Of a DNA stretch of 64,000 bases, positions 33,668-43,331 are shown in pieces; the first letter of the stretch is position 1, and each line of letters starts with the position of its first letter. The position numbers were made by a program, and so were the translations under genes. The stretch covers positions 657,649-721,648 of the forward strand of contig MU867070.1 of the NCBI GenBank assembly GCA_033725935.1, in the 5' to 3' direction. This DNA comes from Cladorrhinum sp. PSN259 (taxonomy: Eukaryota; Ascomycota; Sordariomycetes; Sordariales; Podosporaceae). The notes under the pieces are model-generated. The model did not search any database and was not told the DNA's origin. It saw only the letters and a program-made list of their open reading frames with translations.

Positions 33668-35508
33668 GTATGTTACGATAACAGTGTCAGTAGTGATGAT
33701 TTCTCAAGATTTCTTTTGGTAGTTATTGTTTTCTCGTGTCCAATATGTTGATGTGACTCAATCTGCGCTAATAATAATCTCTGGGACCGACTCGGCTTGA
33801 CCTTTATATATGTCAATATATGCTCCCGAGCTTAAGAGGCAACACTAGCACAGTACTACAATCTGACCTTCAAATCGTTCAACATCGTAGGGCATACGTC
33901 ACTGCTGGATGGGTAACGTCGATTGGAAGTTGACATCTCACAGCGTGTAACATTATTATCCAATTCCTTTGGTAACTATGAAATCAACATGAATTGAACT
34001 CGGCTTGTACTCTCGGTAGGCTAGATACGTTATGATGACTTTTGAATAGAAATGCCCACAATTTCTATGCTCGTCATTCTGGTAATTCTAGATGTACAGC
34101 TTTGCAGTTATGGCCAAGGACTCTTGAAATGGCAACTGAAAAATATCCGAGTCGTTAGCGTTGGAAAAAAGTTGAAATTTTTCGGTGTATCATGAACGGT
34201 CCCGTTGGCTGATGATCGATTGTAGGCATTGAAACCTCCCCACTGGAAAAATGCAATCGATCTGCTTACTTGATTGAACTTTTTCTCGGGATCAACCCCT
34301 AGTGGCTTAAACTACATGTACATTACTCTGTACATGTAGTTTGCCATACCCGCCTTAAAAAACAATAAATTTCAATGTTGTGAAATGTGGGTCTACACCC
34401 AATCAGATCTCCACACCGAACACCACTCTCAAAACTCCAAGGTATCGTCACTATGATCACCCTAGTGGCGGAGCCTAGATTACTAGAATCCCCGCTCTTT
34501 GCAGTAAATCTACAAAGGATTTTGAGGGATGAAACGCCAAGCATCCTGTTCATCCTTCAAGATCAGGAGCATCATTGTCACTGGCGACCAAGTATAATGT
34601 ATCTCCTCGACTCTGTAACCGTACCTCAAAAGAAAATACCCACTCAATTGATGGGAAAAGAAGAGAGAACAATCGAGTTCCCCACATATGAGACATCGAG
34701 CTTCTATTTAAAAAGTCCGAGCTGACGACCCAGTCTTAATATCTATCTAGATGACATCAGATTCGGACAACTGCCGACGAGTCTGCATGGGCAGCGCCGT
34801 CGGGCATACCTCAGGCTACGCGGGACGAGAAGTACGGTAGCACTGAACACAGTCAGGACTGCGACACTTGTAACACCATGACGGGATCCAAAGAAGAAAA
34901 TATTCTGACGATTGGCAGCGAGTTTGACACACACGTGAACTGCTGCACTTTGGTCGTCAGACAATGACTTGTTTAAATCTCGGCTGTTCTTGAGGGATCT
35001 AGAACAGAAAATGAAGACGCCGTGCGTGCTGTGCAGCAGACGTGAACGGATACCCGACATTGGGCACGACAGTTGCCTGCGGCTGACATGGCGCCACCCA
35101 ACCCAGTCGTGTCACTCAAAACACGTTCTAGCCCCAGCAGCCACGAAAACAACGTCGAGGATCCATTCGTTCTCGTTCCGAGCCACCAATCCAAATGCAA
35201 TACATACCGCTTGAGACATTAGCGTAAGCCCATACCCTTGCCTCTCACGAGCCCATGTGCAGGACTCTCCATGCCCATTGGGGATGGGATGTGGAATTGG
35301 GAATCTCCGATGGGCAGCCCCAAGCCCAATATCCTTAAAGAGGAAACGTGAAATCCACATTTTTGCCAAGCTGAAAACCGTTCTCCCACGTCCAGCATTG
35401 CACACATGAGATAAGAAGAAGCTTTCGCCAAGGCGGGTTGATCAAGCCTCTCCCCATCTTTTTTTTGTCTTGTCTTCTCCAAGTCTTTCGCCCCAAAAGT
35501 CAACAAAG
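33668..35508. other. 1.8-kb intergenic region
   Basis: No convincing gene. It holds a perfect 14-bp inverted repeat (listed separately) and, at the right end, the LtrA promoter with a pyrimidine-rich leader. Confidence 0.45.
34309..34342. repeat. Perfect 14-bp inverted repeat, 6-nt loop
   Basis: AAACTACATGTACA at 34309-34322 is the exact reverse complement of TGTACATGTAGTTT at 34329-34342, with loop TTACTC. Outside it GGC (34304-34306) can pair with GCC (34343-34345) across a 2-nt bulge. It lies in a non-coding region with AT-rich flanks. It could be a transcript hairpin or a binding site; its role is not known. Confidence 0.8.
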
Positions 35509-37599
35509 ATGGGTCCATTTTCTCGCAGGAAAACATTGTGAGTCAACCTTTTTGATGTCAATTCGCGTTATATCCATTTCTTTTCTTTTTTTTCTTTTTT
35601 TTTTTTTTTTTTAGAAAAGCAAAAAAACTGATTTCGATTGTTTTTCTTGCGTTTTAGCCACGAGGAACGCCACAAAAGGCGGATACACACCATCGTCCCC
35701 TGGATCCGCAACCCTCTTCAGGGCGTGGACAAGGAAAACTTGGTCTTTTCTCCGCGTCACGAAGCGAGTACTTTGGAGCTCTTCTTCGATCTGTTTTTCG
35801 TCGCCAATTTAGCCACCTTTACTACCTACCATGGCATCACCGACCACTCATCCCTCTTCGCGTACATGGGCTTCTTCGCCATCATCTGGGCGACGTGGTT
35901 CCATACCGTCCTCTACGACGTCCGATTCGAGAATGACAGCGTATACACTCGTGTGTGCAAAACCATCATCATGATTGTGTTTGTCGGCTTCGCACTGGTC
36001 GGATCTGATTTCGCCCCAGGGACGGATAAAGGCGACAACACCAGCTTCAGGATTCTCTGCTACACCCTGATGGCGAGCAGGTTCCTGTTTGCCATCCAAT
36101 ACCTGGTCGTGGGTTTCTTCGTTGGTCTGGCGAGGCGGACGGATTTGTACCTACCATTGCTTCTAAATGCTTTGGTTTACACGGTTTCCGCTGCGGTCTT
36201 TGGGGCCATGATCCCTCGCTTTGCCAGGGACAAACCAGTGGATGCGAGTAACGCAATTTACAGCGTCTGGTGGGTCGTCATCACCATCGAGTCGATCGCT
36301 GTCATTGCTATCTCGAGTATTTGGAGGATGTTGAGCTTCAAGAAGACGCACCTGGTTGAGCGGATGGGCCTGTTGACGCTGATTGTCATTGGAGAGGGTG
36401 CCATTGGTGTTACAAAGACAATCTCGCGAATGATGGGAAAGCATGGGTTGGATCCAGAGGGCTCCGGCATGGTCCTGTGCATTGTCCTGATTTTGGTCGG
36501 CATTTGGATGATGTACTTTGACAATCATCCACACGGCCACTTTGGAACTATCAAGCAGCAAATCTGGTCATTGATTCACTTTCCTATCCATCTCGCCATT
36601 GTCGGCCTGGCCGAGGGTGCCCAGCAGATCGCGTTGGCCCGATACATGGCGGCGAGCTCTTTCAAGTTCGAGAAGGCTCTTATCAAGTATTGCTTCATTG
36701 ACCACCTTGACGGTGCCGAACTTGTCGACAAGCTCCAGGCGTCACTGCAGTACCTCCAACTCGAGAAGAAGCTGGGAAGCTTAATCTATGTCGACGAGTT
36801 GGAATTCGATCTCGAAACAGTTGGCAAGACAGCAGGTATCTGCGGAGAGGGCGTTTATGGTGTTAGCAGCGAGGACCTTCCGGAGGAGCTAAGACTCATC
36901 TGGTACCGGGCAATGTCTGCGTTATACAGTTCCCTCGGACTCGCTATACCCCACGATCAAGCACCGCTGGATACCATGTTCGAATCTTGGAGGCTTGTTT
37001 ATCGATACTTTTGGGGCTCCTTTGTCATTCTCATGATCTGCTTTCTCGTCACCATGTTCCTCATTCGCAGGGAGAGAATCGACGCTTACCATCTGATTTC
37101 CTTCTCCAATCGAGGCCTCGTCATCGTTATCGGTGCAGCCGTGCTAGGTCTTTCTGCCACAGCAGACATCATGAACAGCATCATGGAGCAGCCGATTATC
37201 CTTCCAGTCGCAGTTGGTCTGATATACGGCATCATCCTTTCCGACAGACTCGGCAAGTTTATAGCGAATTATAGGAATAAAAAATCGGGTGATCCGCTTA
37301 CTCATGGATTCGAGCATGGACATGGCCATGAAACACACGGAACTGGGCATGGTAGCCACGGCAATGGCGAGAATCAGCCACTCGAAGGGGAGCACAAGAA
37401 TAACGGCACCTCGCTTACCATCACGGGTATTCCTAGCTCACCGCATCTCTCAGAACGGACATCATATAACCCGTTGGGGGGCGCCGTGATGCCCGCATAC
37501 AGCGGTCGTCAGGATACTTGGGGTCATACTTCGACATATTCCTACAACACTACGCCACAGTCCACTGGATACATGCCGGTACATGGCGTTCGGCATTGA
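35509..37599 (+). CDS. LtrA-family (low temperature requirement A) multi-pass membrane protein, 656 aa
   Basis: Two exons, 35509-35537 and 35658-37599. The first encodes MGPFSRRKT plus two bases, and the intron is GTGAGT...TTTTAG with a long T tract. The family hallmark HEASTLELFFDLFFVANL is at about residues 44-61. Hydrophobic segments follow through about residue 330 (for example AYMGFFAIIWATWFHTVLY and GLLTLIVIGEGAIGVTKTIS). A hydrophilic section with conserved acidic residues comes next, then further membrane segments (FVILMICFLVTMFLI; LVIVIGAAVLGLSATADI). The C-terminal cytoplasmic-type tail is His/Gly-rich (about 561-580) and then Ser/Tyr-rich. LtrA proteins are widespread in bacteria and fungi, but their biochemical role is not established. 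Number of helices was not computed. Confidence 0.93.
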
Positions 37600-38386
37600 T
37601 GCCGAGCTGGAATTCTTCTTTGGAATGGTTGGAATTTAAGTAATGACTTTAAGAACTGTTTTGGATCAAGGTGAGGATGTAAACGGCCGGGTGTGGTGGG
37701 AGTTGTTTTGTGTTTTTCTTGCTTTTTTTTCTTGCTTTTTTTTTCTTGCTTTTTTTTCTTGTCTTTTGCTGGTGTTGACTTGCGTCGTCGAAAACGTGTT
37801 TCCTGAGGCAGAATATGATCAATGATAAGGACTATAATCTAAATATGGGCAAAATATCATATCCAATGTCCAAGTTCTTTCTCGTGTGGATGATGGAAAA
37901 GAGCCAGTGGTCTGGTTACAAAAGATCGGGAGCGGGAACATAGGCCCCACTTCCCAAGGAGGGTTCAGCCACACCCAAACCCCTGCAAAAGTCCGTTTCT
38001 GCTGGGGCTTAGCCACGAACTGACATCATTTGCATCCACTTACTGAGTCTTGCGGCCTTGCCTGCAAGAACAGAGGTAGCCTTTTACGTGGTAAATGGAC
38101 GACGATGGAATCATCCAGTTTAGTCACACAAAACCACCGCTTGCGCGTGCAGAGCTTGGCAACGGGTTGGGTAGGTAGAGCTCTTGAAACCGGCTGTGGT
38201 ATAAAACCACCACCCCGCATTCCCTCACTCAGCTTCCACTGCTTCCAAGCAAACAAGCTCCACCCCGCCGATCACCTGTGTCAATCTCCCGTTTACAGTA
38301 CAAGTACTGACCCTAACAACAAACTGCCTCAAATATCATAAGCACCATAACAACATCATCAATAGCTGTCCCAACAGAAATCCAAT
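37600..38386. other. Intergenic, 3' UTR and promoter
   Basis: About 790 nt. Contains repeats of the form CTTGCTTTTTTTT just after the LtrA stop (about 37715-37765) and, near 38190-38380, a CT/CA-rich promoter and leader for the SYLF gene. No other gene. Confidence 0.5.
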
Positions 38387-40170
38387 ATGAGCGCCCCAGA
38401 AAAGCAAGCGCCTACCACTTCCGGACCTCCGCCGGTCCAAACCTCCCAAGCAGCCGCCCCGATGCGCCATCATCCCGACGAAGCCCCCATTCCGGACTAC
38501 GATGGCGACGATATTTACAATGCGTCGCCCATCAACGAACACCCACCCCAATTCCCGCCGACCCATGATGCGGGCCAAGATGGCACCGCTGACGCAAAGA
38601 AGAAAAACAACTTCAAGGAGTCATTCAAGGGCTACTACAACAAAGCCGCCGAGTCTCTGACGACTCACGTCGGCCCTGCCGTCAACGCCATGGCCCGTAA
38701 GACCGGCGCTGAGGGCTTCATTGCTGAGCCGCTTGACAAGGAATGCGAGAAAGCCGCCCGCATACTCAGGGCATTTTGCAGTATGTGCTACCCCCACCAT
38801 CCCTTTCCTACTCGTGGTGAAGAGGCGCAACTGGAACCCGTGACTGACAATCTCGCTCCCGCCGTGTAGAAGACGGAATCTATGCCGATGTTCCAGCGCC
38901 TCCTCCTTCCTCCACCCCAACCTCGATCGATCCAAACTCTACCTCTTCGCCAAAAGCCGCCGCCAAGCCTAAAAAGCCTAAAGTACTCCTTACCATACCC
39001 TCCAAAGTGATCGCACGCGCTCAAGGTCTTGCCATCTTCACTGCCTTCCGTGCCGGTTTCCAAGGTACCGTTACGGGCGGATCCGGCGTTCTCATCGCGC
39101 GTACTCCCTCTGGCGCCTGGTCTCCTCCAGCTGGTATTCGTGTTGGCGGCGTGGGGGCGGGCTTTGTTGTTGGTGCCGAGATCTACGACTGTGTGGTAGT
39201 CATCAACACACGCGAAGCCCTCGAGCTGTTTACCAAAACTCGCATGAGCCTTGGATCAGATCTAGCAGTCACCGCTGGACCGTTCGGCGCTGGTGGCGCA
39301 TTGGACTGGGGAGTGCCGACCCCGCAGAAGGAGGAGAAGGGCAAAGGCAAGGAGCCAACTGTAAAGGTTGATCAACAGGCACCATTGTCAGCAGATAATA
39401 CGCACTTCACAACAACCCCGGTGAGCCCCGGAGAACCGACCGACCCGTTGGAGGACCCAACAAAGGGAAGGAAGCCGGCTGCTGTGAGAGAAGCGATCGG
39501 CAAGCCGGTGTACAGCTACGTCAAGAGCCATGGAGTTTATGCCGGTGTACAGGTGAGTGGGACGGTTATCATCGCCAGGGAGAGCGCAAATGCTCGGTTC
39601 TATGGGCGAGAGGGAATTACGGTCAAAGAAATTCTCGAAGGCAAGGTGGTGGATGTTCCCTTGGCAGCCAAGGGGTTGGTCGAGGTCTTGAACGGGGCGG
39701 AAGGCCGGAGGGGTGAAGGCAGCCCTACGTCATCTGGGTTCCCCCAAAACGCTCAGGCTCCTCCCGCCAGTACCGTCGGAGGTGGTTCCGTTCTCCCAGT
39801 TATCCCAGTTGCAACTGATGGGGTCAGCAATGTCACTTCAGGTGTGCGTGGTCTTGACCTCGGGGAGTCGGGCGCTCCGGCAGGACATGCCAAGACTGCT
39901 ACTGAGATTTTTGGTGACTCAATTCCTCCCCCACCTCCTGGCCCTCCGCCCGCTGCTGTTGGCGGCAAGGCTGCCGAAGCTGAAGCAGAGAGGCAGAGGG
40001 CGGAAGCCTCGTCCTCATTGGCGGGACTTCCTCCACCAGTGTACTCTGAACAGTCTCATCCGGGAACGGATGATCTTCCACCTGCATATGCCGAACAGGA
40101 AGATGGGTCGGGGTCCTCAGGATTTATGGGTCCTCCCGCCACCGGCGATGTGAAGAGTGGTTTGCATTAG
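38387..40170 (+). CDS. SYLF/DUF500 (Ysc84-like) lipid-binding protein, 564 aa
   Basis: Two exons, 38387-38780 and 38870-40170, intron GTATGT...GTGTAG in phase 1; the junction rebuilds FCKDGIYADVP. SYLF-domain proteins bind phosphoinositides and, in yeast Ysc84/Lsb3, actin at endocytic sites. The N-terminal 80 residues are Pro-rich and probably disordered. The SYLF domain spans about 85-300: AARILRAFCK, LTIPSKVIARAQGLAIFT, GFQGTVTGGSGVLIART, PPAGIRVGGVGAGFVVGAE, DLAVTAGPFGAGG and SYVKSHGVYAGVQVSGTVI. The C-terminal 230 residues are Pro/Gly/Ala-rich with PPPPPGPPP, a possible SH3 ligand. No C-terminal SH3 domain is present, unlike yeast Ysc84. Cytosolic/peripheral membrane. Confidence 0.93.
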
Positions 40171-41101
40171 CAGTCTTGTTTTGTTTTTAATGGCAATGAA
40201 AGGTTGATAGCGTAGCATTTAGCGCAGAAATGCCAAAAATGAGGAATGATTTTCTTACGGCACGCGGCAGCTTTCCAGGGCAATATATGAGGCGCATATG
40301 TGGATGTGGGGTTGAAGTGGTAGCAAAGGCTTCAGCAGACATTCCCCTGAAAAACATTACGTGATTACACTGGTGCCAGTCAAAATCTTCACAAACGGTA
40401 TCTTCAGTGCTGGAAATTGATTCCAGCAGAGAAATCTGGACTTACCACAATTGCCCAAGCAGACTCTCAGTCTCTCAAACTATCATTGGCGAGGGGCGCG
40501 GAGTGGAAAAACCTCAACAACCCATGTGTATGGGTGAGTCTCGACCCTCGATTCTTTCCACTCTGAACTGCCAGGCAATAATGCTCATACACAGAACAAA
40601 ACACTACATAGCGAGATTGTATATGTCAAGAGATTTACTTGACAACATTCATGAATAGTTAAAATCAAACAAGACAAGTTCTCTTCAGATTTTACTATTA
40701 CTTTTTTCTCTCTTGGTCAGAAACAACTCGTTCAACTAGATAGGTAGTCTGTTTCGGTGAATGTGTGTTTGGTCTGAACCGTTATTTACAATTTGGCGTT
40801 GTTGTTATAGCCTTTTTATACTCGTCTTCGGTTCTTCGCCTGGTCCTTACTTCCTTGCGACCTGTCAGACCCCGTCAACCTATCCCTCTTTCCGTGGTTC
40901 AAACAGCGGCCAAAGATGATCAGGCCACCACCATCACACGTACGTTGGGGTAAGGGGTTTTCCTCCGCCAATTCTTGAGTTTTCTCTCTCAAAATCACCA
41001 TGGAAAGGGCCAATCCATATCACACGTCTTTGCCAGCCTCGAAATATGCCCGCCATCATCTGCCGCTGCCGCTGCCGCTGCCGTCGTCCTTGTTCTTGGC
41101 T
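40171..41101. other. Intergenic, no gene seen
   Basis: About 930 nt between the SYLF gene and the Cys-rich pair. Frames are short; nothing recognised. Confidence 0.5.
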
Positions 41102-41563
41102 TCAACTGTAGGTCCAATCGCGAGATAAGCCGTCTGAGTAGTACGAGTCGTCGGAGTAGTACGAGCCGTCTGAGTAGTACGAGCTGTTTGAGTAGTACGA
41201 GCCGTCTGAGTAGTACGAGCTATTTGAGTAGTACGAGTCTTCCGAGTCATATCGGTCGTCTCCAGATAACGATCGGGTCAGCTCCCACATTTCACGCGCT
41301 CCCTCCTCATGCACGAACTCGTCAAAGTCGTCGCAGTAGCCACAGTACAGATAGCAGTACTCGATGTCGTCCTCGTCTGGTGGCATGCAAACGTCGCATT
41401 CTGATTCCGGGAGGAAGTAGACTTTGCGGCCGCGGTTGGAGTACTTGTCGCGTTTGTGCCGGGCGGGATGGTTGTAGCAGAGTTTGGTAAGCCCGTTAGG
41501 CTGGGTGTCTATTAGGTTGTGACATGTGTGGCAGAGGTAGGTGTTGTCCGTTTTGATGCACAT
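41102..41563 (-). CDS. Small Cys-rich protein with SYYS repeats, pair member A, 153 aa
   Basis: The ATG at 41563 gives MCIKTDNTYLCHTCHNLID; the frame is open 45 codons further up, but the neighbouring paralogue starts at the equivalent place. Cys pattern: YLCHTCHNLID, then KLCYNHP, then RKVYFLPESECDVCMP, then YCYLYCGYC. The CxxC pairs suggest zinc binding. An acidic helix region (FDEFVHEEGAREMWEL) follows, then six or seven copies of a hexapeptide SYYS(D/N)(G/S/D) encoded by 18-bp repeats. Intronless. No signal peptide in the chosen model. Family unknown to me. It pairs with the gene at 42201-42452 on the same strand. Confidence 0.62.
   Translation of the reverse strand: MCIKTDNTYLCHTCHNLIDTQPNGLTKLCYNHPARHKRDKYSNRGRKVYFLPESECDVCMPPDEDDIEYCYLYCGYCDDFDEFVHEEGAREMWELTRSLSGDDRYDSEDSYYSNSSYYSDGSYYSNSSYYSDGSYYSDDSYYSDGLSRDWTYS
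41134..41259 (-). repeat. 18-bp coding minisatellite, about 7 units
   Basis: Units of form CTGAGTAGTACGAGYYRT (plus strand) start at 41134, 41152, 41170, 41188, 41206 and 41224; a degenerate one starts at 41242. On the minus strand each encodes SYYS(D/N)(G/S/D). The period is a multiple of three, so copy number changes keep the frame. Confidence 0.85.
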
Positions 41564-42200
41564 CTTTGGGCAAGGGATCGGCGGTGAGTTTGGAGGTAGT
41601 GGTACGAGTGAGGCTTGGGTGTGGATCGAGAGGGAGGAGAGAGTTAGAAAGTATGAGACCTGCGAGATCGGGGTGGTTATATTGTGTGAGATGTGCAAGG
41701 AGTGAATGTGTAGGAGGGTGAGTCGGTCGTTTCGCGCAGTGGTAGGTTCTAGAAAAATTCTCTACTGTCATGATTGTTATTTGCGGTATTTCACTCCCAC
41801 TGGCACCTAGCTCGTGAACCAAGAGCCAGTCTCTTCCTGAGCTGTTTGTTTAACGCCAGGTTTGACAAACAACAACAGTCTGCCTTTGTTTCAAAACCGT
41901 GGTTTCATTATGGCTTTAGGCGTGCAGATTCACTCCTTTTGAATACTGTTCGCGATAAAAGAAAGTACTTGGACCTACTCACATCAGTCACTTACAAATC
42001 ACAATTGCTTTTTGGGGTTTTCTAAAAAAAAATTAAAAAAAACATTTCAAAGGAAAAATAAAAAAGGCTTTTTTCTTATTTTCTTGATCACCATCTACCA
42101 CTCACCTACCTATTATCTATCAGATATACTTACTCACCTAATACCTACCTGAGCTACATAACTCCTCACCAGCCTGGCGGCCCTGGACACTCGAAGACGC
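41564..42200. other. Spacer between the Cys-rich paralogues
   Basis: About 640 nt, AT-rich toward 42020-42080 with A and T runs. No gene seen. Confidence 0.5.
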
Positions 42201-42452
42201 TCAGTTGTTGCTAGACTCAGGGCCATCAAGGAAGGCCTCAAGCTCAGCATCAACCTCATGACAATCAGAAGACTGAGAAGGATTGCACTGGGGGCAATCA
42301 GACGGGGACAGGTAGATCCGCCGGGTAGAATGAACCCAGACAAGCATGTTCACCGGGCAGGTACATCCGCGGCAGGCTCGCTGGATGCGAGGCTCAAAAT
42401 CAATTACATGCCTGCAGCTGCGGCAGCAGTAAACCATTCTGAAGCAGCGCAT
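42201..42452 (-). CDS. Small Cys-rich protein, pair member B, 83 aa
   Basis: The ATG at 42452 gives MRCFRMVYCCRSCRHVIDFE. Order of motifs: YCCRSCRHVID, then RACRGCTCP, then RRIYLSPSDCPQCNP, then an acidic tail (VDAELEAFLDGPESSNN). This is the same order and spacing as member A (YLCHTCHNLID; KLCYNHP; RKVYFLPESECDVCMP), so they are divergent duplicates. Member B lacks the SYYS repeat tail. Three CxxC-like pairs suggest one or two zinc sites. Intronless; no signal peptide. No known family recognised. Confidence 0.6.
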   Translation of the reverse strand: MRCFRMVYCCRSCRHVIDFEPRIQRACRGCTCPVNMLVWVHSTRRIYLSPSDCPQCNPSQSSDCHEVDAELEAFLDGPESSNN

Positions 42453-43331
42453 TTTGGTGAATAGTTTGTGATGGTGGGTGAAGGTGTGCGTGTGATTTTA
42501 AACAGACTTGATCGACTCTGTATGTACCACTATTCTCAAAAAAAAAAAAGAATGTAGATAGATAGCTGAGCCGAAAACTGTTCTAAAAGCACGCAGTGTT
42601 GGTTGTTATTGATGAGGATGATGATGACAAGAGAAAAGGAGGGGAGACGTGGAAAGGTCAAGGGTGCTTATATATTTCTATGGCTGTGATAGTTTAGAGG
42701 GGCTGACAAGGACATGCTAAAGGGTCTGGGGATAGTCAAAGAGGGACAAAGGCTTTGTGTGGCTGTTGTTATGCCAAGTTGAAAGAGATTGACAGTCGGG
42801 AACTGTCCAAGTCCCTGGTTGCACACACAAAGGGAAGAATGCGATTATGACAACCCTTGAAGGAAAGTTATCTGCTGTCAAAGAATTGACTCAAAGGCGT
42901 TCCTTTTGAACGGTGGGGACCATTGAACATTGTAACGAAGATCTTGTCCTCAATCGGGCGCTTTTGCTGTGGTAGTTCCCCCGTTTTTCTTTCTCATATG
43001 TCGCAGTTTGGCGGGTGACCTTCCGGAGTTCCTATGAAACGATCTGTTCGCCTGATTTGAGGGATGAGAGCTGTCTGTTTGATGGGAGGTAGGGTAGCTC
43101 AGTCGTCACAATCCCCAGACCCCCTATACCATGGTCCGTGCACGCGAAAGGGGTGAACGCCAGCTTGGTCTAGCACAAGACCAGGCCATCATTTGAAGCT
43201 TCAAAACTAAAATTCATTCAAGACTCTCGTGTGCTAAGGAAAAACGATAATCAAGACGATATCCATACCAAAGAGAGGCTGTTATACAAAACCTTCCACC
43301 CAATCAGTCAATTCCACTGGGAGCCAGCCAC
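42453..43331. other. Intergenic, no gene seen
   Basis: About 880 nt between Cys-rich member B and the laccase stop. No protein-like frame or RNA gene recognised. Confidence 0.5.
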
